From Limonium bicolor (lineage: Eukaryota > Streptophyta > Magnoliopsida > Caryophyllales > Plumbaginaceae): a stretch of DNA of 64,000 nucleotides. The stretch lies in the NCBI GenBank assembly GCA_023374045.1, contig CM041781.1, forward strand, positions 144,266,982 through 144,330,981, read 5' to 3'. This document shows positions 34,624-45,429 of this stretch, one piece after another (the first letter of the stretch is position 1; the number at the start of each line of letters is the position of its first letter). The notes beneath the pieces are model-generated. The model did no database searches. It was given only the letters and a program-made list of their open reading frames with translations, and was not told where the DNA came from. Both the position numbers and the translations under genes were made by a program.

Positions 34624-36672
34624 TGCAATGAACGATGATCATGAACTTGAGAGGTAGATCTCACCCATCTTAGAGCCCAAGGTCTGTCATCATTAGCACG
34701 CCAGTCTGTGCTAATTGTTGGTCTTAACGTACGGAAGTACGCATAAATCTAGCATTGTGCATATAAAAACAATAGAATGATTAAGCAGTACCAATTATTA
34801 ATACTCAGTGAGTTATCATATACTAGATGCACATTAGGACACATACCTCAACTAATGTCATAGAACCACCTATCCCACTGGAGCCGGCACGAGAGGCTAT
34901 CCCTAGCTGGCGATATAACCATGCAAGAGTACCAGCTCCCCATGCATATTTACGAAGCTTCGTAGCTTTCTTCATGGGAGCTACTATCTAGAACAGCTGT
35001 GGACTTAGACGACCATTTGATTTTCCAGCTAATATGGTGGTACCGATCATATGATACAACCAACCACATGCCTGCTTCATTGGCTCTTCATTTACATCCC
35101 TACATTGCTGCAACNNNNNNNNNNNNNNNNNNNNNNNNNNNNNNNNNNNNNNNNNNNNNNNNNNNNNNNNNNNNNNNNNNNNNNNNNNNNNNNNNNNNNN
35201 NNNNNNNNNNNNNNNNNNNNNNNNNNNNNNNNNNNNNNNNNNNNNNNNNNNNNNNNNNNNNNNNNNNNNNNNNNNNNNNNNNNNNNNNNNNNNNNNNNNN
35301 NNNNNNNNNNNNNNNNNNNNNNNNNNNNNNNNNNNNNNNNNNNNNNNNNNNNNNNNNNNNNNNNNNNNNNNNNNNNNNNNNNNNNNNNNNNNNNNNNNNN
35401 NNNNNNNNNNNNNNNNNNNNNNNNNNNNNNNNNNNNNNNNNNNNNNNNNNNNNNNNNNNNNNNNNNNNNNNNNNNNNNNNNNNNNNNNNNNNNNNNNNNN
35501 NNNNNNNNNNNNNNNNNNNNNNNNNNNNNNNNNNNNNNNNNNNNNNNNNNNNNNNNNNNNNNNNNNNNNNNNNNNNNNNNNNNNNNNNNNNNNNNNNNNN
35601 NNNNNNNNNNNNNNAAGCTCGCAATCGATACAGCACCAGTATTCCACAGTGTCTCTGTCATAGTCTGAACATCTCCCCCACAATTAAGACAATCAGCCAT
35701 TACATCCTTCAAATTAGGGGAGGATGAACCCCTATCAATGGACGACAGACGATGGGGATTTGCAGTATCATCCACACATCATGCAGGGTAATCGTCATCT
35801 CACCAAACGGCATATGGAATGAGTTTGTATCAAGCTGCCACCTCTTCACAAAAGCACTGATGAGGACATGTTGTTGTATGGCATTGTAATATCCTGTAGG
35901 TTCTCTATACCAGAATACTTAACAATGTTCCTTGCTCTTTTGCTGGAAATTTGATCTTTTGGCCAGTAGGTAAGCATCACCTTGCGGGATTTGAAACTCA
36001 ACCCCACGATCCTACATAATGACCAATATTTAACACTTACAAAACATAGTATGATAATAAATGATCAAATACAGGAGAAGATAAAGAACATACCTTAGTC
36101 GAGGACCAAAATTCAAGCACTACATGACCCCCAAAGCTAGTGATAACACTAATGAGTAGTGGAACGCCAGGAACTGGCACCCCTGTCAACTTCCAAGAGG
36201 TAGGAATGACTGGAACCATCCCTAGCGCTGATTCCTCGTTAGTGTCATCCTCCTGATCCATGACATCATTATCTTCATTATCCTCCTCCTCATCCACGTC
36301 GGGTGAGTCCTCATCATCAGCACCACGACCATCGTCATCGGCATGTGGCGAACACTCAGTCATCACATGGTCCTCATCAGCACGGGCGGGTGATGGGCAT
36401 GGTGGACATGATGAACTACCACCGCTTGACGTCTGAGCTTCTAACGGAGCAATCTGATGGCTTGTTTCGCCCGAGATGTTGTAGCTAGCGCTGTGCAGTG
36501 ATATTTCAGACCAAGCACTACTGGATGATGACACCACTGGCATGCGTCTCCTCGGTAAATGCTCGTACATCGCCGAGTCATCCTCCGCTACCATTGGTGG
36601 TGCAGGTACTTGAAAGGCCGGGTCGTTGAAAGATTGACCCGGATGGAACGATGAATGACGTGCTGCTTCCAT
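34624..36672 (-). pseudogene. Plant mobile domain (PMD/MAIN-like) gene, N-terminal and central part
   Basis: The minus-strand start at 36672 (MEAARHSSF) gives an acidic, low-complexity N-terminus (DEEEDNEDNDVMDQEDD near 36270) to a donor after VVLEFWSSTK (GTATGT at 36094). The intron ends TATGTAG at 36012. The next exon reads DRGVEFQIPQG, then after a stop VLISAFVKRWQLDTNSFHMP and FGEMTITLHDV (35880-35790), the core of the plant mobile domain. After a 500-N gap: ACGWLYHMIGTTILAGKSNG, a stop, KYAWGAGTLAWLYRQLG, IGGSMTLVE, an intron (34740-34850) and IYAYFRTLRPTI up to the CACTA insertion. The gene continues at 24079. Stops and the insertion make it a pseudogene. Its place inside the MULE on the transposase strand suggests the MULE carried it. 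Confidence 0.8.
35115..35614. other. Assembly gap (500 N)
   Basis: Exactly 500 N bases within the PMD gene. The round length suggests a gap of unknown true size. Frames through it are artefacts. Confidence 0.98.
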
Positions 36673-37979
36673 GAGGGGGCAGGATTACTCGGCCCTTCAC
36701 CAGGAGCATGTGCACAACGACGGTTTGAGGCCGTCATAGGCTGCTCCGTACCTCAGTCTTTCTTCTTCTTCGAGTATACATGTTGCACTCTTTTTTAAGT
36801 CGATCCATCACTACATATGAATATCACACAGTTATATTCCTCATTCATAACATTAAAATACAAACATTTATAAACCATTCACAATATTAGAATTCAAAAA
36901 ATAGAAAAAAAATTAAAACATTTATAAATCAGTCACAATATTAGAATTAAAAAAACAAATTCAAACTTTTAAAAATCATTCACAATATTAGAATTAAAAA
37001 AAACATTTAAAAATCATTCACAATATTAGAATTCAAAAAAAGATTAAAACTTTTAAAAATCATTCACAACATTAAAATTCAAAACAAAAAAACAGGGTTC
37101 GAGCTGCGCAGCTGCTCTCCTGCTCCCGGGGCGAGCCGCGCAGCTCCTCTCCTCCTCCGGGGTCGAGTAGTGCAGCTCCTCGCCTCCGTCAAGGGCGAGC
37201 TTCGCAGCTCCTCGCCTTCTTTCGACTCGAGCAGCCAGTGTCCTCGACTCCGTCGTCGGGTGCGCGCACACATGGGTCGAGCATGACGCCTCCTCGCCTA
37301 ATTCCAACTTGAGCAGCGACAGTCCTCGCCCGTCTCCGACTTGAGCAGAGACTTCCTCGCATGTCTCCGGGTAGAGTCGCGGCGGTGCTTGCCCTAGCGC
37401 AGGTCGAGCCGCACTACTCCTCGCCCGGGTTTATTTATCTATTTTTGCTAATTTCGAATGTTTAATGCTAAATCTAGCTCAATTGATGTTGAATTTAAAA
37501 AAACTAACACCAAATTCATACTCAGGACACCCAAATCTATAAGTTGCAAAAAAAAAATCAAGAAACTCACGGAAAATTTTTCCGGCGGTGGTTGGCGGCG
37601 GCGGGTGGCGGCTCCGGCGGCGGATCCGGCAGTCAGAAGAGAGCTTCTTAAGGAAGATAGAGAGGAGAGAGAGTGAGTAAGAGAAAAATGAATTGAAAAT
37701 GAAGGTTGGGATATATATAGTGAGAGCGTTTTTTACCCGAAAATAATGTTCTGAACTGCGATTTCAGTACGACATTCTGACAGTGTAACAATGTTTGTAA
37801 TTTAGTCAAATGCAATGTAATTTAGTCAAACATAATGTAAAATGTCGTCCAAATTACGTGGACTCACAATTAAAATCATATTAACGCAATTTATACGGGT
37901 TTATAATGTTTTGTAACAATCAGAGTGTTTTTTACAGTTTACGGTCAAGAAATTATTTTTAAAAAAACAAAAGTTACGA
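36673..37979. other. MULE right-hand region upstream of PMD
   Basis: No supported gene. From 36880 to 37090 a 45-50 bp unit with CATTCACAATATTAGAATT is repeated about five times. From 37095 to 37430 a GC-rich unit with GAGCTGCGCAGCTCCTC and TCGAG is repeated with variation. A CGG-rich stretch (37580-37630) follows, then AT-rich sequence to the TIR. Confidence 0.55.
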
Positions 37980-38065
37980 CACGACATCATTACATGTGTA
38001 CCACGTGAGTATGAATTAAAAAATTTGTACTGCGGTGATTAGTAATTTTGTACTACGAATAGCAA
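37980..38065 (-). repeat. Right terminal inverted repeat of the MULE
   Basis: Its inverse complement begins GCTATTCGTAGTACAAAAT and matches the left end to about 80-100 bp, including ACACATGTAATGATGT. Confidence 0.85.
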
Positions 38066-40437
38066 CCCAGAGAGTTATTTATTATCATTCTGTATTAAAT
38101 GTTAGTTTAGTCTTCCTATATTATTTTCAACCTATAAACTTTATTAATCAGCTATACTTTAATTTTTGTTACATCAAAAACCATATATTATAATATCTTA
38201 GGAATAATTCGGAATTACAATTTTTAGACCCACTTCCTCTTGTCTAAAAATCACCAAATTTAATGTATAGTAACTATAATATTTTAGACATATTATAAAA
38301 TTTTGTATTTCGTAAAAATATCTTTTAAAATTTTCTTAATAATTCCATAATACTCAGAACTTTTACAAAAATTATAACTTACGTTTAAAAACTCAAAACC
38401 CATATTAATTTACATCAAAAAAACTAGATTTTATAAGGACTCTATGGTTAAAATTTTGTGTCAAAATACATTAGGGAAGACCATTAAATAAATTCAACAA
38501 GTTAAGGTTTAATTCTGGAATTTATATAACTTAATAAGTTACTAATCTCCCACGTCTTAATCGTGGCCGTCCGTCCCATCTAACTACGATCGGACGGCCC
38601 TGGAACGTCGAGTTCATGAGCGAAAACTATTTGAATGTCGAGTACGATTTAGATGTTTTCGTAAAATCTACAGAACCAAATTAGTTGATTTTTGTCTCTT
38701 TGGATTCAAAATGAAAAACGAATCTATTGGCACCAAAATCACAACCTATGATGCGGTATATTGGAAAAACGATTATGGGTATCGAAGTTAGGGTTTATGT
38801 TAGTTCCGATTTCAATTTTGACAAATTCTCTTAATACAACGCGTAATAAACGAAATTGATATTTGGGTTTGACCGGTAATGTAAAGACGAACAACAACAT
38901 CGGAGGAATTGATCGGAAACACATCGGAGACGCATTAGTGAGTGAAATCGAATTCGGGTGTCCGGAAAAGGATGGACTTCCAGGCAGTTTGAGTAATGAA
39001 GTTTGCAGATCTATAAGTTACAGTACAGATCAGGTTAGGACACGTTATTAGGCTTAATCGAAAGATGATGAAATAACTCTACAATTTGATAGCAACATCT
39101 CGACCTAATACAGAATACAAAGGAAGAAATTTAAGTCGAAAGTCTCGGGTTTATACCTTGCGTTATTCTGGAAATTCAATGATTTTATGTGCAGTTAGAG
39201 TTGGCTACTTCACGGACCAACTCGCGCTAACTGAGAAGGATAAACTCCATGAAACGTACCACATTTCAAAGTAGGAATATAACTCTAAATACTAGTGGAA
39301 GAATCATTGAATTTGATAGATTAGAGAGAAAGTTACAGATCTCACAAGATCAGGGTTTACCTATCGATTTCTGGGACAATCTGGACAGCAAATCAACCGT
39401 GATCGAATGGCGAACTCTAGACGCCTTTATCTTCCACCCTATTGCGAATCAGCCTTGGTTGTAAAAAGGAAAGTTTAGAGGGATCAGAGATCTACAAAAC
39501 AAGCTAAAGAACTTAAAATTTATTGACAGATGAAAGAGATATGAATTGACTTTGTTACCTTACCGATTCGGTTTTCTGGAAATCTGGGTTGCAAGTTTTC
39601 GAGGAGGCAACTTCAGATCAAGTTTGTGGTGGATGTAGAAAGAGTTAGGTCATGTATGAGTAATGGTTAGAAAGAGGGTTGAAGAAGAAGAGAATGAAAG
39701 AAACGACATTCAAAATACCCAAGGACGGCTGAGATAATGGAGTCTGAAAATGAGGCAACAACTGAGGGTGGCTGAGAAGAGTTAGCCGGATTCTGGGGAA
39801 TTCTGGCAACCTGGCATGGCACGTTTCCTGAGGCATGCGTGGCTGAGTCAGACGGCCCTTGCCATGTCAGCAGCCTTCAAAAATTTGTCTCTAAACTTCA
39901 TTTTGTCATAACTTTGGCTAAGATAATGGAGTCTGAAAATGAGGCAACAACTGAGGGTCGCTGAGAAGAGTTAGCTTAATTCTGGGGAATTCTGGCAACC
40001 TGGCATGGCACGTTTCACGAGGCATGCGTGGCTGAGTTAGACGGCCCTTGCCACGTCAGCAGCCTTCAAAATTTTGGCTCTAAACTTCATTTTATTATCA
40101 ATCTTCTTGGTTTTCCATAATCTTTTTATTGATATAGGTTTCATGGGTTTGTTTGACCATTCTTAAAAAGTCAACCCTAGCAAGGCTTAAGAAGCTTTGA
40201 GGTTCTATGATTTTATATTGACTTTTATGATTTAAACCAATGCTCCAAATATTTCTAAAAGCTTTATATATATTGGAGTGTCTAAAAATTTTTCCAAGAT
40301 TTATTGACTTATAAATCTTATTATTAAATTCATAATACTATATAATAATTAGTATTTAATAGTATTATTTGGGGTTTAAGAAATGAAATCCTCTAAATTA
40401 ATTTAATTTAATTTAAATTATTTTATGGGGTATTTCA
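38066..40437 (-). repeat. 5' LTR of gypsy C, 5' portion
   Basis: This continues the LTR broken at 14252. Its right edge GGGGTATTTCA at 40437 is the inverted LTR start shared by the family. A 185-bp direct duplication (about 39728-39910 and 39920-40100) shares GATAATGGAGTCTGAAAATG, TCTGGCAACCTGGCATGGCA and AGACGGCCCTTGCCA. Short frames here have no support as genes. Confidence 0.75.
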
Positions 40438-40806
40438 GGAATGGAGTTAGACGATTCTAAAATCCCGGATGTAGCTTGGAAGGTCGTTACTTTCCTAGCA
40501 CCCTGCCTTGTAAAATCTAGGCTACAATTAGGGGAGGTTTGTCACCCTAATGCCCTGCCTAAAGAGATCCAGACTGCGACAAGGGAGATTACGACCCCAG
40601 TGCCTCACCTCAAATTTTTATCTTGGAAAGGGAGACAGGGTGATGTCTAACTAGGAAGAAAACGTTCTTTGAAGGTGTTAGACATCCCATGTTCCCTGAA
40701 AACAGTTTAGTTTTGAGTTCGAAAACTGAGTTAGAAAATCTTTGAAGTTGCTCGGAATTCTCGATGAAGAAACTCTGATTTTGGGAAATGTTTTTAGGAG
40801 AAAATT
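40438..40806. other. Unassigned sequence between two head-to-head LTR starts
   Basis: About 370 bp lie between the start of LTR C (minus) and the start of LTR E (plus). A 69-codon plus-strand frame (from 40441) does not resemble anything I know. No polypurine tract precedes LTR E, so this is likely target DNA older than both insertions, possibly the only non-LTR flank in the window. Confidence 0.4.
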
Positions 40807-41199
40807 TGAAATACCCCAAACTAATAAAACATGGATTAAACATCTAATCACAATAATTAAGGCCTAAACATGTCTTAAAAGTCAATTGAGAACAACGATG
40901 GTCAACATAAAGCAAGATATTGCACCCTTTGACTGTTTAGGGTAATACTTACCCAAATGAACTTATTAGGATCTAAAACTTTGTCCTAAGCATATTAACA
41001 CATAACTAAACATACTACAATAATTGGACAATACTCCAACACAAAGAACAAGCATTTACAAGCTTCAAGGTCAAGTAGGGCAAAAAATGTGCTCTAAGAA
41101 ACCTTAAAGGTCTTATGACCTGTATTTGATATAAAATTGGATTCCTATGATCAATTATCATGTAAGGAACACAACAAAACTATTCTCAAAGAAAACTAA
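40807..41199 (+). repeat. LTR E, first part
   Basis: It starts TGAAATACCCCAAACTAATA and is interrupted by the LARD at 41200 after its ACTAA. The rest resumes at 54448. Confidence 0.75.
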
Positions 41200-44100
41200 T
41201 GAAATACCCCAAACCTTAATGTGTTAATTAAATGTGTAATTATTATCTTCTAAGGCTAATTAAGTCCTTAAGAACATTGGTGAAGAAATAAAAACCAAAA
41301 AAAAAAGAAAATGCGTAAAAGCCACAAAACGTGAAAACACGTGTTTAATTATTTTAGGAGGTATATAACCTTCACTAGGTTATAAATATATTTTTATACC
41401 CTAATTACACACTAAGAACATGTGGGAAAAATTCCGGGAGAAAACGGATCCAAACAATGCGTTAAAACGCTAACGGAGTCTTAAAGCGCGTTTTTCGAGA
41501 AAACCCGAAAACTTGACTTTAAACGGTTAAACGACCCCGTAAAAATTATAGTCAAATATATAACTATAATGAAACATTAATGGAAGCCTAAGGGCTATCA
41601 AAATTTAAGATAAGAAACGAGAAAATTCCGAGAAACGGGCCCGGTTAGTGAATAGTGCTAAAACCGGGTAGAAATTAACGAGCATTTTCTGTAAAAAACC
41701 GGAAAACGCTCCAGCTGGTATTATATTAGTGGGGCCGGTTATGTAACTAGTAAGCAGCCCCCCTCTCTTTTATTAGTAAACAAGAAAGAAAGAAAAGAAA
41801 GAGAAAGCAAAAAAGTAGAAAGAAAAGTACAAATCACTTTAACACTCTCGATCTCTCTCCCATTCCTATTCTCTCACTCACGTTTCTCCCCCCCATCTGA
41901 ACTCTCCTTCTTATCCAGCCAAGTTTGGCGATTTTGAAGCTCCTCCGGCAGCCTCACTTCCTCTCCTTGTACAAGCTCCATTCATTGCTCCAACTCTCAA
42001 AAATAATTACGTATTTGTAATCCCCGCATCCTCCTCTATCATTCCCTCTTTTCAAAATTCAAAAAGGATGAGTTTCATCTCCATGGGTTTTCCCCATTTG
42101 AAGAGAAAATGGCACCAATGGATAGCTTGGAGTCTCCTCTCTCTCTCTCTAAGGTAAAATATTCATGAAAAACTTATTTTACTCCTCCTGTTGTGTTGGC
42201 CGATTTTGCCCATCCTCATGTCTTGTTTTCTTCTTGTTTTGGAGCTTCATTTCAACCCTCCAATGGTGGAATAATCCCCTTCTTGATTCAAGGGTGAGAA
42301 CCCTTCTTAAAAAGCTTCAAAAAGGTAAACCCTAACCTTGGTGTTCTAATCCTTGCATTGAATTGTGTTATCTTAAGGGTTAGAATTTTAATGGTGTGCT
42401 TTTTGTGTGATTTGGATGTTGAGATGGAGTTTGGTAACTCCATCACCTAATTGACCGAAATTGGGAAAAAGTGGAGCAAGAGGAGGATTAAGGAGAGACT
42501 TGTGAATTAAGGTAAGAAATCTACCTTAAGACTTATTTTGAATGCTTTAGGATTGGGATGGGTTAAATTAAAATAATGAACCCAAATTAGGTGAAATAAT
42601 GTAGTTGGTTGAATCTGAGAGAGATTGTGAACTTGTGTTGATTTAAGGGCCAAGTGCCATTGCATTTGAGTTTGTGTTTATATTGTGGTTTATTGAGATT
42701 TTGGAGTTATGTTGTTGTTGATGGACTTTGAAGATTTATTATGTGCTGGTAGGACCCTTTTAAGGGTGTGGCTAGATTAGGATTGAAAATGATGTGAATT
42801 GATGGTTTGGAGATGTTAAGTTTATGGGGAGGTTATGGCAAAATTTTGATAGAAAAAGAAGTGCTTTAAGGTGACTTAGTGAATTGGGGGACCTAAGTAA
42901 TGGTAGTGTTGAGTAGAGTGGAGTGGTAGCCTTATAATGGTAGATGGATAATGAGATAAGAGAGTGCAAAATCTGTAGCATAATGATGCTTGGTAACTTG
43001 GGATTTCAAGAGAAAGAGTTGGTGTTTGTAACTTGTGAAACAAGGAGTGAATGTGGGTTTTAGAAGTACATTTATGTAGGAATGATTGGTAATGGTCATT
43101 GATGGATTTGATAAGTTTGGTAGGAGGTAAGAGCTATCAAAAGGAAATAGAAATGCACAAGTGCGCAAATGCAAGAATATGAAAAGTGAGTTTGTTGAAT
43201 TTGGGCAAGAAATGGGTGGTGGATTAAACCAATTATTTGAAGTGGTTTAGAGCATGTTTTGAGGTGTTTAATTATGTAGGAAACTTGTGGAAAGTTTATG
43301 GAAAGAATAGGGGTGGATTAAGGGCTGATTTAGGGTTGAAAAATGACCTTTATAGCAGTTTTTAGCAGGGTCCGGGACCTAGGATATGTACTAAGTCCCG
43401 GACCGCATCAAAAAACATGCCGAGAGTGAATGCAGGAATTGGTCCGGGACTAAGTCCCGGACCAAGTCCAGGACCAATGTCAAAATAGGCCGAAAGTGAA
43501 TTTCAGAGGTGGTCCGGGACCTTGGGTCCGGACCAAGTCCCGGACCAGGGCAAAATTGCCTAAAATATGTTTTAAAGTGTTCCAAAGTGGGGGATTGATG
43601 GGTAATGGTTTTAGATGTTGTTAAGGCCTTGTTTGGTGACTTTTAAAGGTACTAAGAAGTATAAACAAGTGTTGGAAGTGATTGAGAAAGTTGTGAGTTT
43701 AAGTACACAAAGTTAAACCGAAATAACGGGATAACGTGGTAAGTACGGGAGTAGCAATTATATACCTACCGCAACGCCTTAATATTAATTGAACCCTTTG
43801 ACATGTAAATAGTGGTTCAAGAGTAAGACATGAGGAACAAGTGTGAACTGAGGAACATGAGAACACCCGGTAAGTAATTCCCCACGGTGACAGGTATGGT
43901 TTTCTTGCAACCTGTGTCTTACCGGATTACACCGGCTTGTATGCCAATGTGTTTTTCTGTGTGTTTGCCACCTTGCAAGATAAAGCATGAAATGAGTTTA
44001 TAGTAATTCATTATTGTGGCGTAATTAATTCCGATACCGTTTAACCTTAATTCTGTGTTAAATAATAGTTACCGACTTTAGGTTCACATAAGAGACCGGT

Positions 44101-45412
44101 ATTCGGAATAAACGTCCCAACCCACGGGAACGTTCTAACTACGGCTATCCGTGTGTTAGTGTATGTTGTGATTAAGTGTGATGTATGTGACTTGTTTAGT
44201 ATGTTGTTGTTATTGGATACTGTTATCCGTGTTGTTGAAATGGGATGCGATTCCCTTATGTGATTAACAAAGTTAGTAAAACTATATGATGTATGTATGT
44301 GATAAATTCCATAAAGGAACCTTTAACTAATAAGTATATGTTATGTATGGTGAGGAATCCGTTCGTTCCGGTCGCGCACGTTTTGTTTGGGAGTTGATGT
44401 ATATATGTGAATTAACTCCCATCCTGTTATGTTAGGGTTGTTTTCCTTCATTGGATTTCGACCTCCCACTAGCTTAGCCCAAGCTTACCTACCCAACTTC
44501 CAATCAGGTTAGGGGGAAATCATGTTTAATGTTGGTAGGGTGTTGATGCCTAAGTTCGCTTCGACTCCCTCTTTATTACGTTACGGTTGTTTTTCCTCCT
44601 TGAATTACAACCACCCACAAAGCTTAACCAAGGCTTACCTACCTCATCATTATTGGAGCTAGGGGAAATTGTGCAAGGTGTGATCGGTCCTACATGAGGC
44701 CGCCACACCTAAGTAAAGAAAATGTATGTATGTTGTGCTCGGGCTTCTATCACCCCGGCACTCCCTAAGTAAAGTTTATGTTCTCTAAGAAGAATGGAAC
44801 TAAGTTGTGTGTATGTTATCAAGTGAAGCGTATGGTTATGTTGTGTGTGCTAATCTTGTGTTTGTGTCATACTAATGGATGTTTGCTTTTAAGCATGAAG
44901 TATGTGTGTAGTTGTGTATGTTTAAATAAAATCAACCGTATGCTAAGACGACAATTAGTTGTGCGTGACCCGGTAGCATGCGGGCTGCGGGATTACCATA
45001 CCCGCAAAGGTGCTGAGCCCCTTGGGGGCCACCCTTTTCTTCTCTTTCCTGTTTCAGGTACAAGGAACTGGAGGCCGTTCAAGAGTAGGACGGGGTAGTT
45101 GATTGTATGTGGGTAGTCATGAAAATTGTGGATGTGCTGTAGGTGTAGTAAGACCGAGATTGTATCGGCGTTAGTTGGTAATTACTCGGTACAGTTGTAA
45201 TGTAAGTGTATAATGAATGTTGAACATGGAACAGATTAATGTGTAGTTGCTCGGGAGTTTAGTCCATCAGACCGGTACGATGTATGTACGTTAGCCTTGT
45301 TAGTCACGTGGGTGGCTAACGGCGTGTAACACCAAAGAGTTGAGTTATGTTGTGAGTAGTGATTTCCGCTGCAAGTGTTGTTAAGTGTGTTGTGTGTAGT
45401 TGGGGTGTTACA
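41200..45412 (+). repeat. LARD 5' LTR (4213 bp)
   Basis: It starts TGAAATACCCC and ends GGGGTGTTACA. It contains a GGTCCGGGAC/GTCCCGGACC cluster (43368-43550), a GAGCCCCTTGGGGGC palindrome near 45014 and a hairpin at 45299-45320. Against the 3' LTR, long stretches are identical by eye with scattered substitutions and small indels. Confidence 0.92.
43368..43550. repeat. GC-rich palindromic cluster in the LARD 5' LTR
   Basis: Repeated GGTCCGGGAC and AGTCCCGGACC units in both orientations stand out in an AT-rich LTR. The 3' LTR copy is at 52414-52583, one unit shorter. Confidence 0.8.
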
Positions 45413-45417
45413 AAAAG

Positions 45418-45429
45418 TGGTATCAGAGC
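45418..45429 (+). promoter_or_regulatory. LARD primer binding site (initiator Met tRNA)
   Basis: TGGTATCAGAGC follows the 5' LTR end by five bases. ATCAGAGCG (45422-45430) pairs with CGCTCTGAT (45437-45445), a 9-bp stem that covers most of the site. Confidence 0.9.

Larger units (their letters stand above)
14253..38065. mobile_element. Mutator-like element (MULE), 23.8 kb, with internal insertions
   Basis: The two ends are inverted repeats of about 80-100 bp starting GCTATTCGTAGTACAAAAT and matching through a shared TACACATGTAATGATGT block (left 14255 inward, right 38063 inward). The interior encodes a MUDRA-type transposase and a plant mobile domain gene, both on the minus strand. The element splits LTR C. 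Flanks AACCGGGAG (14244-14252) and AACCCAGAG (38064-38072) match 7 of 9, a plausible decayed 9-bp target duplication, though the second overlaps the TIR edge. Later insertions are LTR D (19201-22330) and a CACTA element (24080-34623). Confidence 0.85.

Noticed and set aside
34988..35775. Long frames spanning the N block
   Set aside because: They are open only because the 500 N bases cannot encode stops.
36037..36672. Acidic frame as an independent gene
   Set aside because: It ends at a good splice donor and continues into PMD exons, so it is the PMD N-terminus.
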